A stretch of DNA of 64,000 nucleotides from the NCBI GenBank assembly GCA_930989535.1, contig CAKNLK010000006.1, forward strand, positions 49,814 through 113,813. Reading direction: 5' to 3'. Positions 46,006 through 52,650 of the stretch are shown one piece after another. Source of the DNA: an uncultured Clostridia bacterium (lineage in GTDB: Bacteria > Bacillota > Clostridia > Christensenellales > Borkfalkiaceae). Each line of letters opens with the position of its first letter. The first letter of the stretch is position 1. Under the pieces are notes generated by a model, which was not told the origin of the DNA, did no database searches, and was given only the letters and a program-made list of their open reading frames with translations. The translations under genes were made by a program, and so were the position numbers.

Positions 46006-46902
46006 TTAAAAATCTCCTATACGCCGTATCTCCTCCGCAAGCTCGATTCCTGTTTCGGAAAAAACCGCATTTTTCATTCTTTCGATTAGGCAAGCGACGT
46101 CCGCCGAGGTCGCTCCGCCCCTGTTGATGATAAAGTTGGCGTGTTCCTCCGCGACGGCCGCGCCCCCGCACGTTTCGCCCTTCATGCCGGCGCGCTCCAA
46201 CAGGGCGCCCGCCGATTCCCCCGCGGGATTTTTAAATACGCAGCCCATGCTGCGCCCTTTCGGCAACACCGACCGCGCCGCCTTTGCCGAAGCGTATTCT
46301 GCCTCGATTGCCGCGGGCGCACTCTTCTCCAGCCGCAGTTTTACCGAGAGGAGAACGCTTTCCTCCTCCATAAAGCGGGTATGCTTGTAGGCAAAATCAC
46401 AGTCCTTTGCCGCAAGCGTGCGAAACTCTCCGCCCGTCAAAACATCGACGGAAAGAATTTTTTCGCCGATATAGCCGCTGCGGATGCCGGCGTTCATAAA
46501 GGCGGCTCCGCCGATTGAAGCCGGAATACCGCATAAAAAGGAAATGCCGCCCAGCCCGTTGCGCTTTGCAACCGCCAATACTTTCTCCAGCCCCGCGCCG
46601 CATTCGGCCGTCAGAACCGTTCCGCGGGTGCGAACGGCGTTGACGCGCGACGTATGCACGACGACGCCGCGATACCCCGCGTCGGAGACGAGCACGTTCG
46701 AGCCGCGGCCGAGCACGACATAGCCGATTCCCTTGTCGCGCAGCGCCCCGACGACCGCCGCGAGCCGCTCCGCGTTTTCGGGATAGAGCGCGAGGGGCGC
46801 CTCGCCGCCGATTCCTATTGTCGTATTTTTCCGGAAGGAAAACGGCGAAGCAAACGGCATGCCGGAAAATTCTTTAATAAGCGTTTCGAAAACTTTTTCC
46901 AC
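46006..46902 (-). CDS. murB: UDP-N-acetylenolpyruvoylglucosamine reductase
   Basis: Reduces enolpyruvyl-UDP-GlcNAc to UDP-MurNAc with FAD and NADPH. 298 residues from a GTG at 46902; an in-frame TTG at 46917 is excluded because it lies within six bases of the -10. The FAD-binding VVLGRGSNVLVSD, GIPASIGGAAFMNAG, SMGCVFKNP (catalytic Ser position replaced by the Cys/Ser type II pattern) and HANFIINRGGA mark a type II MurB. First gene of the run that continues to dnaE. Confidence 0.93.
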   Translation of the reverse strand: MEKVFETLIKEFSGMPFASPFSFRKNTTIGIGGEAPLALYPENAERLAAVVGALRDKGIGYVVLGRGSNVLVSDAGYRGVVVHTSRVNAVRTRGTVLTAECGAGLEKVLAVAKRNGLGGISFLCGIPASIGGAAFMNAGIRSGYIGEKILSVDVLTGGEFRTLAAKDCDFAYKHTRFMEEESVLLSVKLRLEKSAPAAIEAEYASAKAARSVLPKGRSMGCVFKNPAGESAGALLERAGMKGETCGGAAVAEEHANFIINRGGATSADVACLIERMKNAVFSETGIELAEEIRRIGDF

Positions 46903-46918
46903 TCCCTTATTCTCCAAT

Positions 46919-46947
46919 ATTATACAGCAAATCGCCGATTTTTACAA
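46919..46947 (-). promoter_or_regulatory. Promoter of the murB-PHP-whiA-crh-dnaE operon
   Basis: Minus strand TTGTAA (46942-46947), 17-bp spacer, TATAAT (46919-46924). It decides the murB start. Confidence 0.8.
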
Positions 46948-46949
46948 TT

Positions 46950-47948
46950 CTATAGAAGATAATTTTCCAAACTTTTTGCGCCGTTTTTGTCTCCAAGCAG
47001 CGCAAGGCGCGCGCACTCCCGCAAATCGGCCGCCGAAGCCTCCGACAGGAAGGCATTCACCGAGCGGAGCGGGCGGATTTTCTCCCCCGCCTGCATGGCC
47101 GGCAAGGACGAATCGTACACTTCGAAAGCGGCGCTCATCATGCCGATTTGCGGCAGCATGGCCTGCACCTCTTCGGAGAGCAGACAATCCAAAAAGGCGA
47201 GACAGGCGTTGTACTTTTTTGCGTCGGCCGTGCAGACGGAGATATACTGCCATAAATCGGAAAATCCTTCGAGCGGCTTCGCCCGAAAGGAAAACTGCCT
47301 CGTCGTAAGGCGGTACACATCCCGCTGAGTACCGAGCATATACTTATATTTCCCGCCGATTAAGCTGACATACGCCTTGACGGAACTTTCCGCCGCGAAT
47401 TGCCCGGAAAACCCCGCGCAGTACGCCGCCGCTTCGGGGAAAACACCGCCCTGCGAAATCACGGTATTCTCCGCGGATACGTCCGAAAAATCTCCCTCCG
47501 AGGTAAAGAGAAAATATCCACCGCGGCACCACGGATAGGCGTACGTTTTTCCGCCGATTTGCGCATAGGGAAAGGAATACCCGTCCAACGGCAGAGCGAT
47601 ATCCGCCGCAAACTCTGTTCCGGCGCCGTAGGATACCATATCGGGGATATTTCCTTCGGCAATTGCGTTCGCCGCACTCTCCGCGGTATGCGCCGTGACG
47701 AGCACGAGCGTTCCCTCGTTTTCCTTTTCGAAGATGCGCGCCGCGCGGTTTAAAAAGGAGGCGCGGCTTCCCCTGCCCCCTTCGAAACTGTCGATCTGCC
47801 ACAGGCGGAGGATGCCGCCGTACGGCGCCGCGCCCCGCTCCGCGCGGGAAGTCAGCGCGGGATACGCGGCAAAACACCCGACGGCGATTACCGCCGCGAG
47901 CAGGCAATACAGCAGCGCGCTTTTCAATTTCCGCCGTATATTTCTCAT
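46950..47948 (-). CDS. Exported solute-binding-like protein, probably on a leaderless message
   Basis: 332 residues. N-terminal basic stretch and membrane segment (about 9-30, ALLYCLLAAVIAVGCFAAYPA), then an extracellular domain that resembles family 1 solute-binding proteins: LRLWQIDSFEGGRGSRASFLNRAARIFEKEN, DMVSYGAG, YAYPWCRGGYFLF, and a C-terminal CLAFLDCLLSEEVQ segment. It lacks nearby ABC permeases, so a transport role is not shown; a sensor or scaffold is possible. No ribosome site precedes the start, and the -10 places transcription start at the ATG. Confidence 0.72.
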   Translation of the reverse strand: MRNIRRKLKSALLYCLLAAVIAVGCFAAYPALTSRAERGAAPYGGILRLWQIDSFEGGRGSRASFLNRAARIFEKENEGTLVLVTAHTAESAANAIAEGNIPDMVSYGAGTEFAADIALPLDGYSFPYAQIGGKTYAYPWCRGGYFLFTSEGDFSDVSAENTVISQGGVFPEAAAYCAGFSGQFAAESSVKAYVSLIGGKYKYMLGTQRDVYRLTTRQFSFRAKPLEGFSDLWQYISVCTADAKKYNACLAFLDCLLSEEVQAMLPQIGMMSAAFEVYDSSLPAMQAGEKIRPLRSVNAFLSEASAADLRECARLALLGDKNGAKSLENYLL

Positions 47949-47954
47949 AGAGCT

Positions 47955-47960
47955 ATTATA
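47955..47960 (-). promoter_or_regulatory. -10 element placing the transcript start at the ATG of the 46950-47948 gene
   Basis: TATAAT on the minus strand is seven bases from the ATG at 47948. The preceding spacer holds a small TCCCCGaacaaCGGGA dyad, and the -35 is weak. Confidence 0.55.
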
Positions 47961-48033
47961 TTTCCCGTTGTTCGGGGATAGAAATAAAATTTTATTTTTT
48001 CCGCCGCAAATATTGCCCTGAAACAGCAAACAG

Positions 48034-48060
48034 CCCCGAAGCAATTCCAATGCTCCGGGG
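48034..48060 (-). terminator. Terminator of the uvrC-HAD-hprK operon
   Basis: CCCCGGAGCA pairs with TGCTTCGGGG over a seven-base loop, followed by CTGTTTGC on the minus strand. The opposite strand ends in TTGTTTTT. Confidence 0.75.
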
Positions 48061-48097
48061 TTGTTTTTCCGAGTTTATTCCATTAAGATTTATTTTT

Positions 48098-49012
48098 TCA
48101 GCGCCCGATTGTGCGGTCAATCAATTCCTGCGCGGCGTCGTAGCCCATGCTCTTCAAGCGGAAATTGCGCGCCGCAACCTCAATGATGATGGAGAGATTG
48201 CGCCCCGGTTTGACGGGAATAACGTGCTTCATCACCTTGACTCCGAGGATTGTTTCGTACAGCGTGCCCTCGCCGAGGCGGTCGTACGCCTTGCCCTCAT
48301 CCCAATTTTCCAGCTCCATCACGAGCTCGATTTCCTTTTCGTTGAGAATGGAGCCGGAGCCGTACATGTTTTTGATGTTGATGATGCCGATTCCGCGCAA
48401 TTCCATAAAGTAACGAATCATTTCGGGCGAGGTACCAACGAGCGATTCGCCGACTTTTTTGATAATGACGCTGTCGTCCGCGACCAGCCGATGCCCGCGT
48501 TTGATGAGCTCCATCGCCGTTTCGCTCTTGCCGACGCCGCTGTGCCCCGTGAGAAGGATTCCCACGCCCGAAACGTCCATCAATACGCCGTGCATCGTCG
48601 TCTGCGGCGCGAGCTTTTTGTTTAAATAGAAGAACAAATCGTTCATGATGGCCGTCGTGATTCGGTCGGTGCGCAGAATCGGCACCCCCGTCAGCCGCGC
48701 CTCTTCAATCAACTCCTGCAAAACGGGCAAATCGCGGGAAAGTATGATGCACGGAATATCGCGGTAAGACAGCAGCGTTTTGATTCGCTCGCGGCGTATC
48801 TCCGGCGAAAGGTCGCGCAAAAACTCGTACTCGGAATTTCCGAGCACCAATATGCGCGACGAATCGAAATATTTGAAAAATCCGGCGAGCTGCAGCCCGG
48901 GGCGGCTGACGCTGTACGTCGTCAGCGTCACTCTGCCCTTGCCCGCAAATACGATTTCCAGCCCCAAATCGCCGCAGAAGCTGTCCAGCAAAACTGTTTC
49001 TTGTTCGTTCAT
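48098..49012 (-). CDS. hprK: HPr kinase/phosphorylase
   Basis: Phosphorylates HPr and Crh on serine in response to ATP and fructose-1,6-bisphosphate, and reverses it with phosphate. 304 residues: N-terminal domain (about 1-125), His of the capsule (TMHGVLMDVSG), P-loop GHSGVGKSE, DDSVIIKK, and the family signature MELRGIGIINIKNMYG. Last of three coupled genes (four-base overlap with the HAD gene). Its likely targets are the Crh-like protein here and an HPr elsewhere. Confidence 0.97.
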   Translation of the reverse strand: MNEQETVLLDSFCGDLGLEIVFAGKGRVTLTTYSVSRPGLQLAGFFKYFDSSRILVLGNSEYEFLRDLSPEIRRERIKTLLSYRDIPCIILSRDLPVLQELIEEARLTGVPILRTDRITTAIMNDLFFYLNKKLAPQTTMHGVLMDVSGVGILLTGHSGVGKSETAMELIKRGHRLVADDSVIIKKVGESLVGTSPEMIRYFMELRGIGIINIKNMYGSGSILNEKEIELVMELENWDEGKAYDRLGEGTLYETILGVKVMKHVIPVKPGRNLSIIIEVAARNFRLKSMGYDAAQELIDRTIGR

Positions 49013-49830
49013 ACCGTCTCCCCCAAACCGAATTTCCGTATTACGTACGCGACGCCGTCTTCGTCGCAGGTGCGCGTCACAAAATCTGCCGCCTCTTTTA
49101 ATTCTTTTTCGCCGTTCTCCACGGCTACGCCCAGCCCCGCCTTTTCGACCATCGGCAAATCGTTGAGGTTATCCCCGATTGCAATCGTCTGCGCGAGCGG
49201 AACGCCGTAATGCTCCGCCAGATATTCCAATGCGCCGCCCTTGTCCGTCCCCTTGACGACGATTTCCACCAAAAACTCCGAACTTGTCGTCACGTACAAA
49301 TCCTTGCCGAACGCCTCCCGGGCAAAGGAATAGGCCGCAGCGCGCTCTTCCGGAGCGCACATAACCAATATTTTATGCGGGCAAATCCGCTCTTTTTCGA
49401 CGGTTTCGGAAATGTTCGGCGCGATTTCCGCCTTTACGCCGCAAATGCGCTCGTATTTCCGCAGGAACTCGTCCGCCCTGTTGGAATAGAAAGTATCGCC
49501 GTCGTAGACGTGGATGTGATGGCCGCACTCCTCCAGGCGGCGGCAGACGGCGGCTGCCTTTTCGCTCGGTATGCGCGCGTCGCGCACGAGCTTTCCGCTC
49601 TCGATATCCTCGATAATCGCGCCCTGATAGGCGGCGAGCAGGCCCTTTAAACCGAGCGATTTCGCGTACGGGCGGATGGATGAAGCCATGCGCCCCGTAC
49701 ACAGGGCGAATATGCCGCCCGCTTTCACATAGTCGGAGATTGCGCGGACGTTTCCGTCCGAAATGCCGCCCTCCGAGCGGCGCAGCGTGCCGTCGAAATC
49801 GGACACGACAAGTTTGTATTGCATCTTCAT
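49009..49830 (-). CDS. HAD-superfamily Cof-type sugar phosphatase
   Basis: 273 residues with HAD motifs: I (VVSDFDGTLR, nucleophile Asp), II (ALCTGR), III lysine in KGTDKGGALEYL, and IV (AIGDNLNDLPMV). The large C2 cap inserted at about 85-185 marks the Cof/IIB group, which dephosphorylates sugar phosphates or similar small molecules; the substrate is unknown. Overlaps uvrC by one base (TAATG) and hprK by four. Confidence 0.9.
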   Translation of the reverse strand: MKMQYKLVVSDFDGTLRRSEGGISDGNVRAISDYVKAGGIFALCTGRMASSIRPYAKSLGLKGLLAAYQGAIIEDIESGKLVRDARIPSEKAAAVCRRLEECGHHIHVYDGDTFYSNRADEFLRKYERICGVKAEIAPNISETVEKERICPHKILVMCAPEERAAAYSFAREAFGKDLYVTTSSEFLVEIVVKGTDKGGALEYLAEHYGVPLAQTIAIGDNLNDLPMVEKAGLGVAVENGEKELKEAADFVTRTCDEDGVAYVIRKFGLGETV

Positions 49831-51635
49831 TAAAGCTCTTCCTCGAAGTATTTTTTGATTACATTCGCCAGGTTCTCGCCGATGCCTTCCACGGCGGCGA
49901 GTTCCTTGACGTCGGCGCGCATCATGCGGTCGATGGTGCCGAATTTTTCCAACAGCGCGCGGCGCTTGATTTTGCCCACGCCCGGTATCTCCGCCAAAAG
50001 CGACGTGAGCGAGCGCTTGCTGTGAATATTGCGGAAAAAGGTGATGGCGAAGCGGTGCGCCTCGTCGCGGATGCGCTGGAGCATTTGCAGGCAGTAATCC
50101 CGCTTATCCAGGAGGATGCTGTCCTTTGCATTCAGGGTGAATATCTCCTCCTCCCGCTTGGCAAGGGAGATGAGGTCGATGTTTTCGATGCCCATTCGCT
50201 CGAAAATCTCCTTGATTGCGGACAGCTGCCCCTTGCCGCCGTCGATGATGACGAGGTCGGGTTTGGGGAAATTTTCCTCTTCCTCCGTTCCCAGCTTGGA
50301 AAGGCGGCGGGTGAGCACCTCCTGCAAACTCGCAAAGTCGTTCGCGCCCTCCACCGTCTTGATGCGGAACCGCCGATAGCTCGAGCGGTCAGCCTCGCCG
50401 TCGATGAACACGACCATCGAGCCGACTTTATCCACGCCGCTGATGTTGGAGATATCGTAGCACTCCATGCGGCGGGGGTAGCGGGAAAGCCCCAAAATCT
50501 CCTGCAATCGCCTGCAGGCGTTGACCGTCATGTCCTCCTTGTGCCGAATCTTGTCAATCGACTTTTCGAGATATTCGGCCGCGTTGCTCTCCGCCATGTC
50601 CAAGAGCTGCCTGCGCACCCCCTGCTTGGGCGTGAGCACGGTCACGCTCTTATTATATGTGGTTCGGAAAAATTCTTCCAACAGCGCGCTCTCGCAGAAA
50701 TCCTGCACGATGAGCTCGTCCGGAATCTGGTGGCGGGAATAGTACTGCGACAAAAAGGACGTGAGCGCGTCGCCGTCCGACTGCGCGTTTTCCAGCGCGA
50801 AAGTACTCGCCCCCTGCATGATGCCGCGCCGCGTGATGAGCACGTTGACCGCCGCGTACATGTTGTTGCTGACGTACGCGACGACGTCTGCATTGATGTC
50901 GCGGTTGAGCGCCGTGATGCGCTTTAACGCGATTTTGGAGAGCATCTCCAGCTTGTTGCGGCAATCGAGCGCCAGCTCGAACTCCTCCGCCTCCGCATAC
51001 TGCGCCATTTTCTCGCGCAGCAAATTTTCGACGCCGCTGTCGTCGCCGTCCAGAAAGCGCATCGCCGCCTTGACGCGCTCGCCGTATTCCTCGGGCGAAA
51101 TCAAATGCGCGCAGGGTGCGGGACAGCGGTGAATGTGGTAATTTAAGCACGGCTTTTTCGGCTTGGCGCCGATTGCCGTCGTGCAGGTGCGCACTCCGAA
51201 GGCGATGTTGACAATTTCCAGAACGTCGTTCACGCGCACCCCGCCCATATACGGGCCGAAGTACTTGCTCCCCTTTTTCAGCTTGCGTGAAACGGTGAAA
51301 GTCGGGTACTGCTCGGACACGGACACCTTGATGTAGGGATAGGTCTTGTCGTCCTTGAGCAGGATATTGTATTTCGGCTTGTATTTCTTGATTAAGTTGT
51401 TTTCGAGGGAGAGCGCGTCGATTTCCGATTTGGTGATGATGTAGTAAAAATCCGCGATGTTGGAAACCATCGCCGCGACCTTTTCCGTCTTCAGCGTGGA
51501 ATGAAAGTACTGCCGCACGCGGTTTTTCAGCACGCGCGCCTTGCCGACGTAGATGACGTTGCCGTCCTTGTCGAGCATGATATAGACGCCGGGGTCGTCC
51601 GGCAAAAGTTTTAACTTTTCCTGTAACTCGTTCAT
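49830..51635 (-). CDS. uvrC: Excinuclease ABC subunit C
   Basis: Makes both incisions in nucleotide excision repair with UvrAB. The start at 51635 (MNELQEKL) is set by the promoter at 51670-51698, since the upstream in-frame start would lie before transcription; the ribosome site is weak. 601 residues: GIY-YIG domain (PGVYIMLDKDGNVIYVGKA), UVR motif (QYAEAEEFELALDCRNKLEML), RNase H-like domain with YDISNISG and DGGKGQLSA, and C-terminal double helix-hairpin-helix (IPGVGKIKRRALLEKFG, VEGIGENLANVI). Confidence 0.96.
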   Translation of the reverse strand: MNELQEKLKLLPDDPGVYIMLDKDGNVIYVGKARVLKNRVRQYFHSTLKTEKVAAMVSNIADFYYIITKSEIDALSLENNLIKKYKPKYNILLKDDKTYPYIKVSVSEQYPTFTVSRKLKKGSKYFGPYMGGVRVNDVLEIVNIAFGVRTCTTAIGAKPKKPCLNYHIHRCPAPCAHLISPEEYGERVKAAMRFLDGDDSGVENLLREKMAQYAEAEEFELALDCRNKLEMLSKIALKRITALNRDINADVVAYVSNNMYAAVNVLITRRGIMQGASTFALENAQSDGDALTSFLSQYYSRHQIPDELIVQDFCESALLEEFFRTTYNKSVTVLTPKQGVRRQLLDMAESNAAEYLEKSIDKIRHKEDMTVNACRRLQEILGLSRYPRRMECYDISNISGVDKVGSMVVFIDGEADRSSYRRFRIKTVEGANDFASLQEVLTRRLSKLGTEEEENFPKPDLVIIDGGKGQLSAIKEIFERMGIENIDLISLAKREEEIFTLNAKDSILLDKRDYCLQMLQRIRDEAHRFAITFFRNIHSKRSLTSLLAEIPGVGKIKRRALLEKFGTIDRMMRADVKELAAVEGIGENLANVIKKYFEEEL

Positions 51636-51669
51636 ATACTGTATTGAAGCGGCGATTCCGCGCTCTCTT

Positions 51670-51698
51670 ATTATACAATACCTCGGCGCATTTTGCAA
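51670..51698 (-). promoter_or_regulatory. Promoter of the uvrC operon
   Basis: Minus strand TTGCAA (51693-51698), 17-bp spacer, TATAAT (51670-51675). Confidence 0.85.
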
Positions 51699-51701
51699 AT
51701 A

Positions 51702-51731
51702 AAAAAGAGCAACTTGCCCGTCGCTCTTTTT
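51702..51731 (-). terminator. Terminator of the ArsR-family gene
   Basis: AAAAAGAGC pairs with GCTCTTTTT, T6 tail on the minus strand, five bases after the stop codon. Confidence 0.88.
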
Positions 51732-51735
51732 CCGC

Positions 51736-52083
51736 TCAATATCCCAAAAATTCGACTCCCTTCAAAAGCACGTCGTTCACGGTGTCGTTTTTCAGGCTGT
51801 AAAAAATGACTTTGCCGAACCGGCTGCATTTGACAATGCCGATGTTTTTCAAAAACCGCAGCTGGTGCGATACGGTCGTCTGGTTAATGTCGAGCACGCG
51901 CGAAATATCCGTGACGCACATCTCCGTGATGGCGAGCGCCGAAAGGATACGCACCCGCGTGCTGTCAGCAAACACCGAAAAGAAGTTGACGATGCCCTCC
52001 AAAATCTCTCCCTCGGGCACATAATTTTCCACCAAAGACTGCGTCCGCCTGTCCAGCAATAAAGTTTCCGCTTCTGCTTCCAT
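51736..52083 (-). CDS. ArsR/SmtB-family metal-responsive repressor
   Basis: 115 residues with a winged helix: FADSTRVRILSAL, VTDISRVLDINQTTVSHQLRFLKN (recognition helix) and GKVIFYSL (wing). The EMCVTDIS position resembles the ELCVCDI metal-binding helix of CadC/SmtB proteins but keeps only one Cys; Asp/His ligands of the C-terminal alpha-5 site are not obvious, so the metal cannot be named. GGGAGG precedes the ATG. It lies between the uvrC operon and, divergently, a Cys-rich small gene, with copA beyond that. Confidence 0.88.
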   Translation of the reverse strand: MEAEAETLLLDRRTQSLVENYVPEGEILEGIVNFFSVFADSTRVRILSALAITEMCVTDISRVLDINQTTVSHQLRFLKNIGIVKCSRFGKVIFYSLKNDTVNDVLLKGVEFLGY

Positions 52084-52115
52084 ATCCGCCTCCCGTTCCT
52101 TTTTTGTGTACTTTC

Positions 52116-52156
52116 ATTGTATATCTTCGGCGGCTGATATGTCAATATGCGCATAT
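52116..52156 (-). promoter_or_regulatory. ArsR promoter with overlapping perfect palindrome
   Basis: Minus strand TTGACA (52140-52145), 18-bp spacer, TACAAT (52116-52121). A perfect 12-bp palindrome ATATGCGCATAT (52145-52156) touches the -35 and lies between the two divergent genes: the place expected of an ArsR autoregulatory operator. Confidence 0.65.
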
Positions 52157-52216
52157 CGCAAAGATAATCGCTTTCCCTGTTCTTTTGCCATATTTTGTCG
52201 AAAAGGAGGTTTCTCG

Positions 52217-52390
52217 GTGAATCAAGACTGTATTTTATGGCTTGCACTTCTGTATCTACTCAAGAAGAGCGGGTGCTTCAGCAACTGCGAACTGCTCTGC
52301 TTCCTCGCGCTGATTGCCTGCCAGAATTTTTCCTTTTTGACCGCGAATAACGGCAATAATTCCTGCTGCAACAACTGCTGCAGCAATTAG
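52217..52390 (+). CDS. 57-residue cysteine-rich small protein, unknown function
   Basis: Found by reading the gap: AAAGGAGG, seven bases, GTG, then 57 codons and TAG, followed 20 bp later by a strong terminator. The product begins MNQDCILWLALLYLLKKSG, has a second hydrophobic stretch ELLCFLALIAC, and ends NNGNNSCCNNCCSN. It has nine cysteines, four in the last eight residues. The two hydrophobic stretches suggest a membrane or coat peptide; the cysteine pairs suggest metal binding or disulfide links. It is divergent from the ArsR repressor. No family is recognised; a spore-coat-type small protein is an alternative. Confidence 0.72.
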   Translation: MNQDCILWLALLYLLKKSGCFSNCELLCFLALIACQNFSFLTANNGNNSCCNNCCSN

Positions 52391-52410
52391 TCTCCCTGTT
52401 TTTCGCAAGA

Positions 52411-52444
52411 GAAAGCCCCCGATTCTTCTGAATCGGGGGCTTTC
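52411..52444. terminator. Bidirectional terminator between the small Cys-rich gene and copA
   Basis: A perfect 15-bp stem GAAAGCCCCCGATTC with a four-base loop, followed by TTTT on the plus strand; copA ends three bases away on the minus strand. Confidence 0.9.
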
Positions 52445-52446
52445 TT

Positions 52447-52650
52447 TTACTCCTTGATTTTGACCACTTTGTAGCCGGCGTCTTCGACCGCCTTGACGAG
52501 AATTTCGTCCGCGACGTCCGTTTCGACGACGGCGCGCTTCTTTTTCAGCTCGACCGTCGCTTTCACGCCCTCGATGGCGTTGAGCGCGCTCTCCACGCGC
52601 GCACTGCAATGCCCGCAGCTCATTCCGTCAATCATGAGAATTTTTTGCAT
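52447..52650 (-). CDS. copZ: Nested start for a free CopZ-like copper chaperone inside copA
   Basis: Within the copA frame, AAAGGAGAGG stands five bases before an ATG at 52650 that opens exactly at the beginning of the CopZ-like domain (MQKILMIDGMSCGHC). Translation from here would give a 67-residue protein ending at the copA stop, the size of a normal CopZ. The ribosome site is better than that of copA itself. Either this is an ancestral separate copZ gene fused by loss of a stop codon with its site retained, or both forms are made. Expression is inferred. Confidence 0.6.
   Translation of the reverse strand: MQKILMIDGMSCGHCSARVESALNAIEGVKATVELKKKRAVVETDVADEILVKAVEDAGYKVVKIKE

Noticed and set aside
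46902..46917. TTG start for murB at 46917
   Set aside because: It is two bases after the -10, so it cannot be within the transcript.
49680..50927. 415-codon plus-strand open frame over uvrC
   Set aside because: Antisense shadow; uvrC in the other strand has all expected domains.
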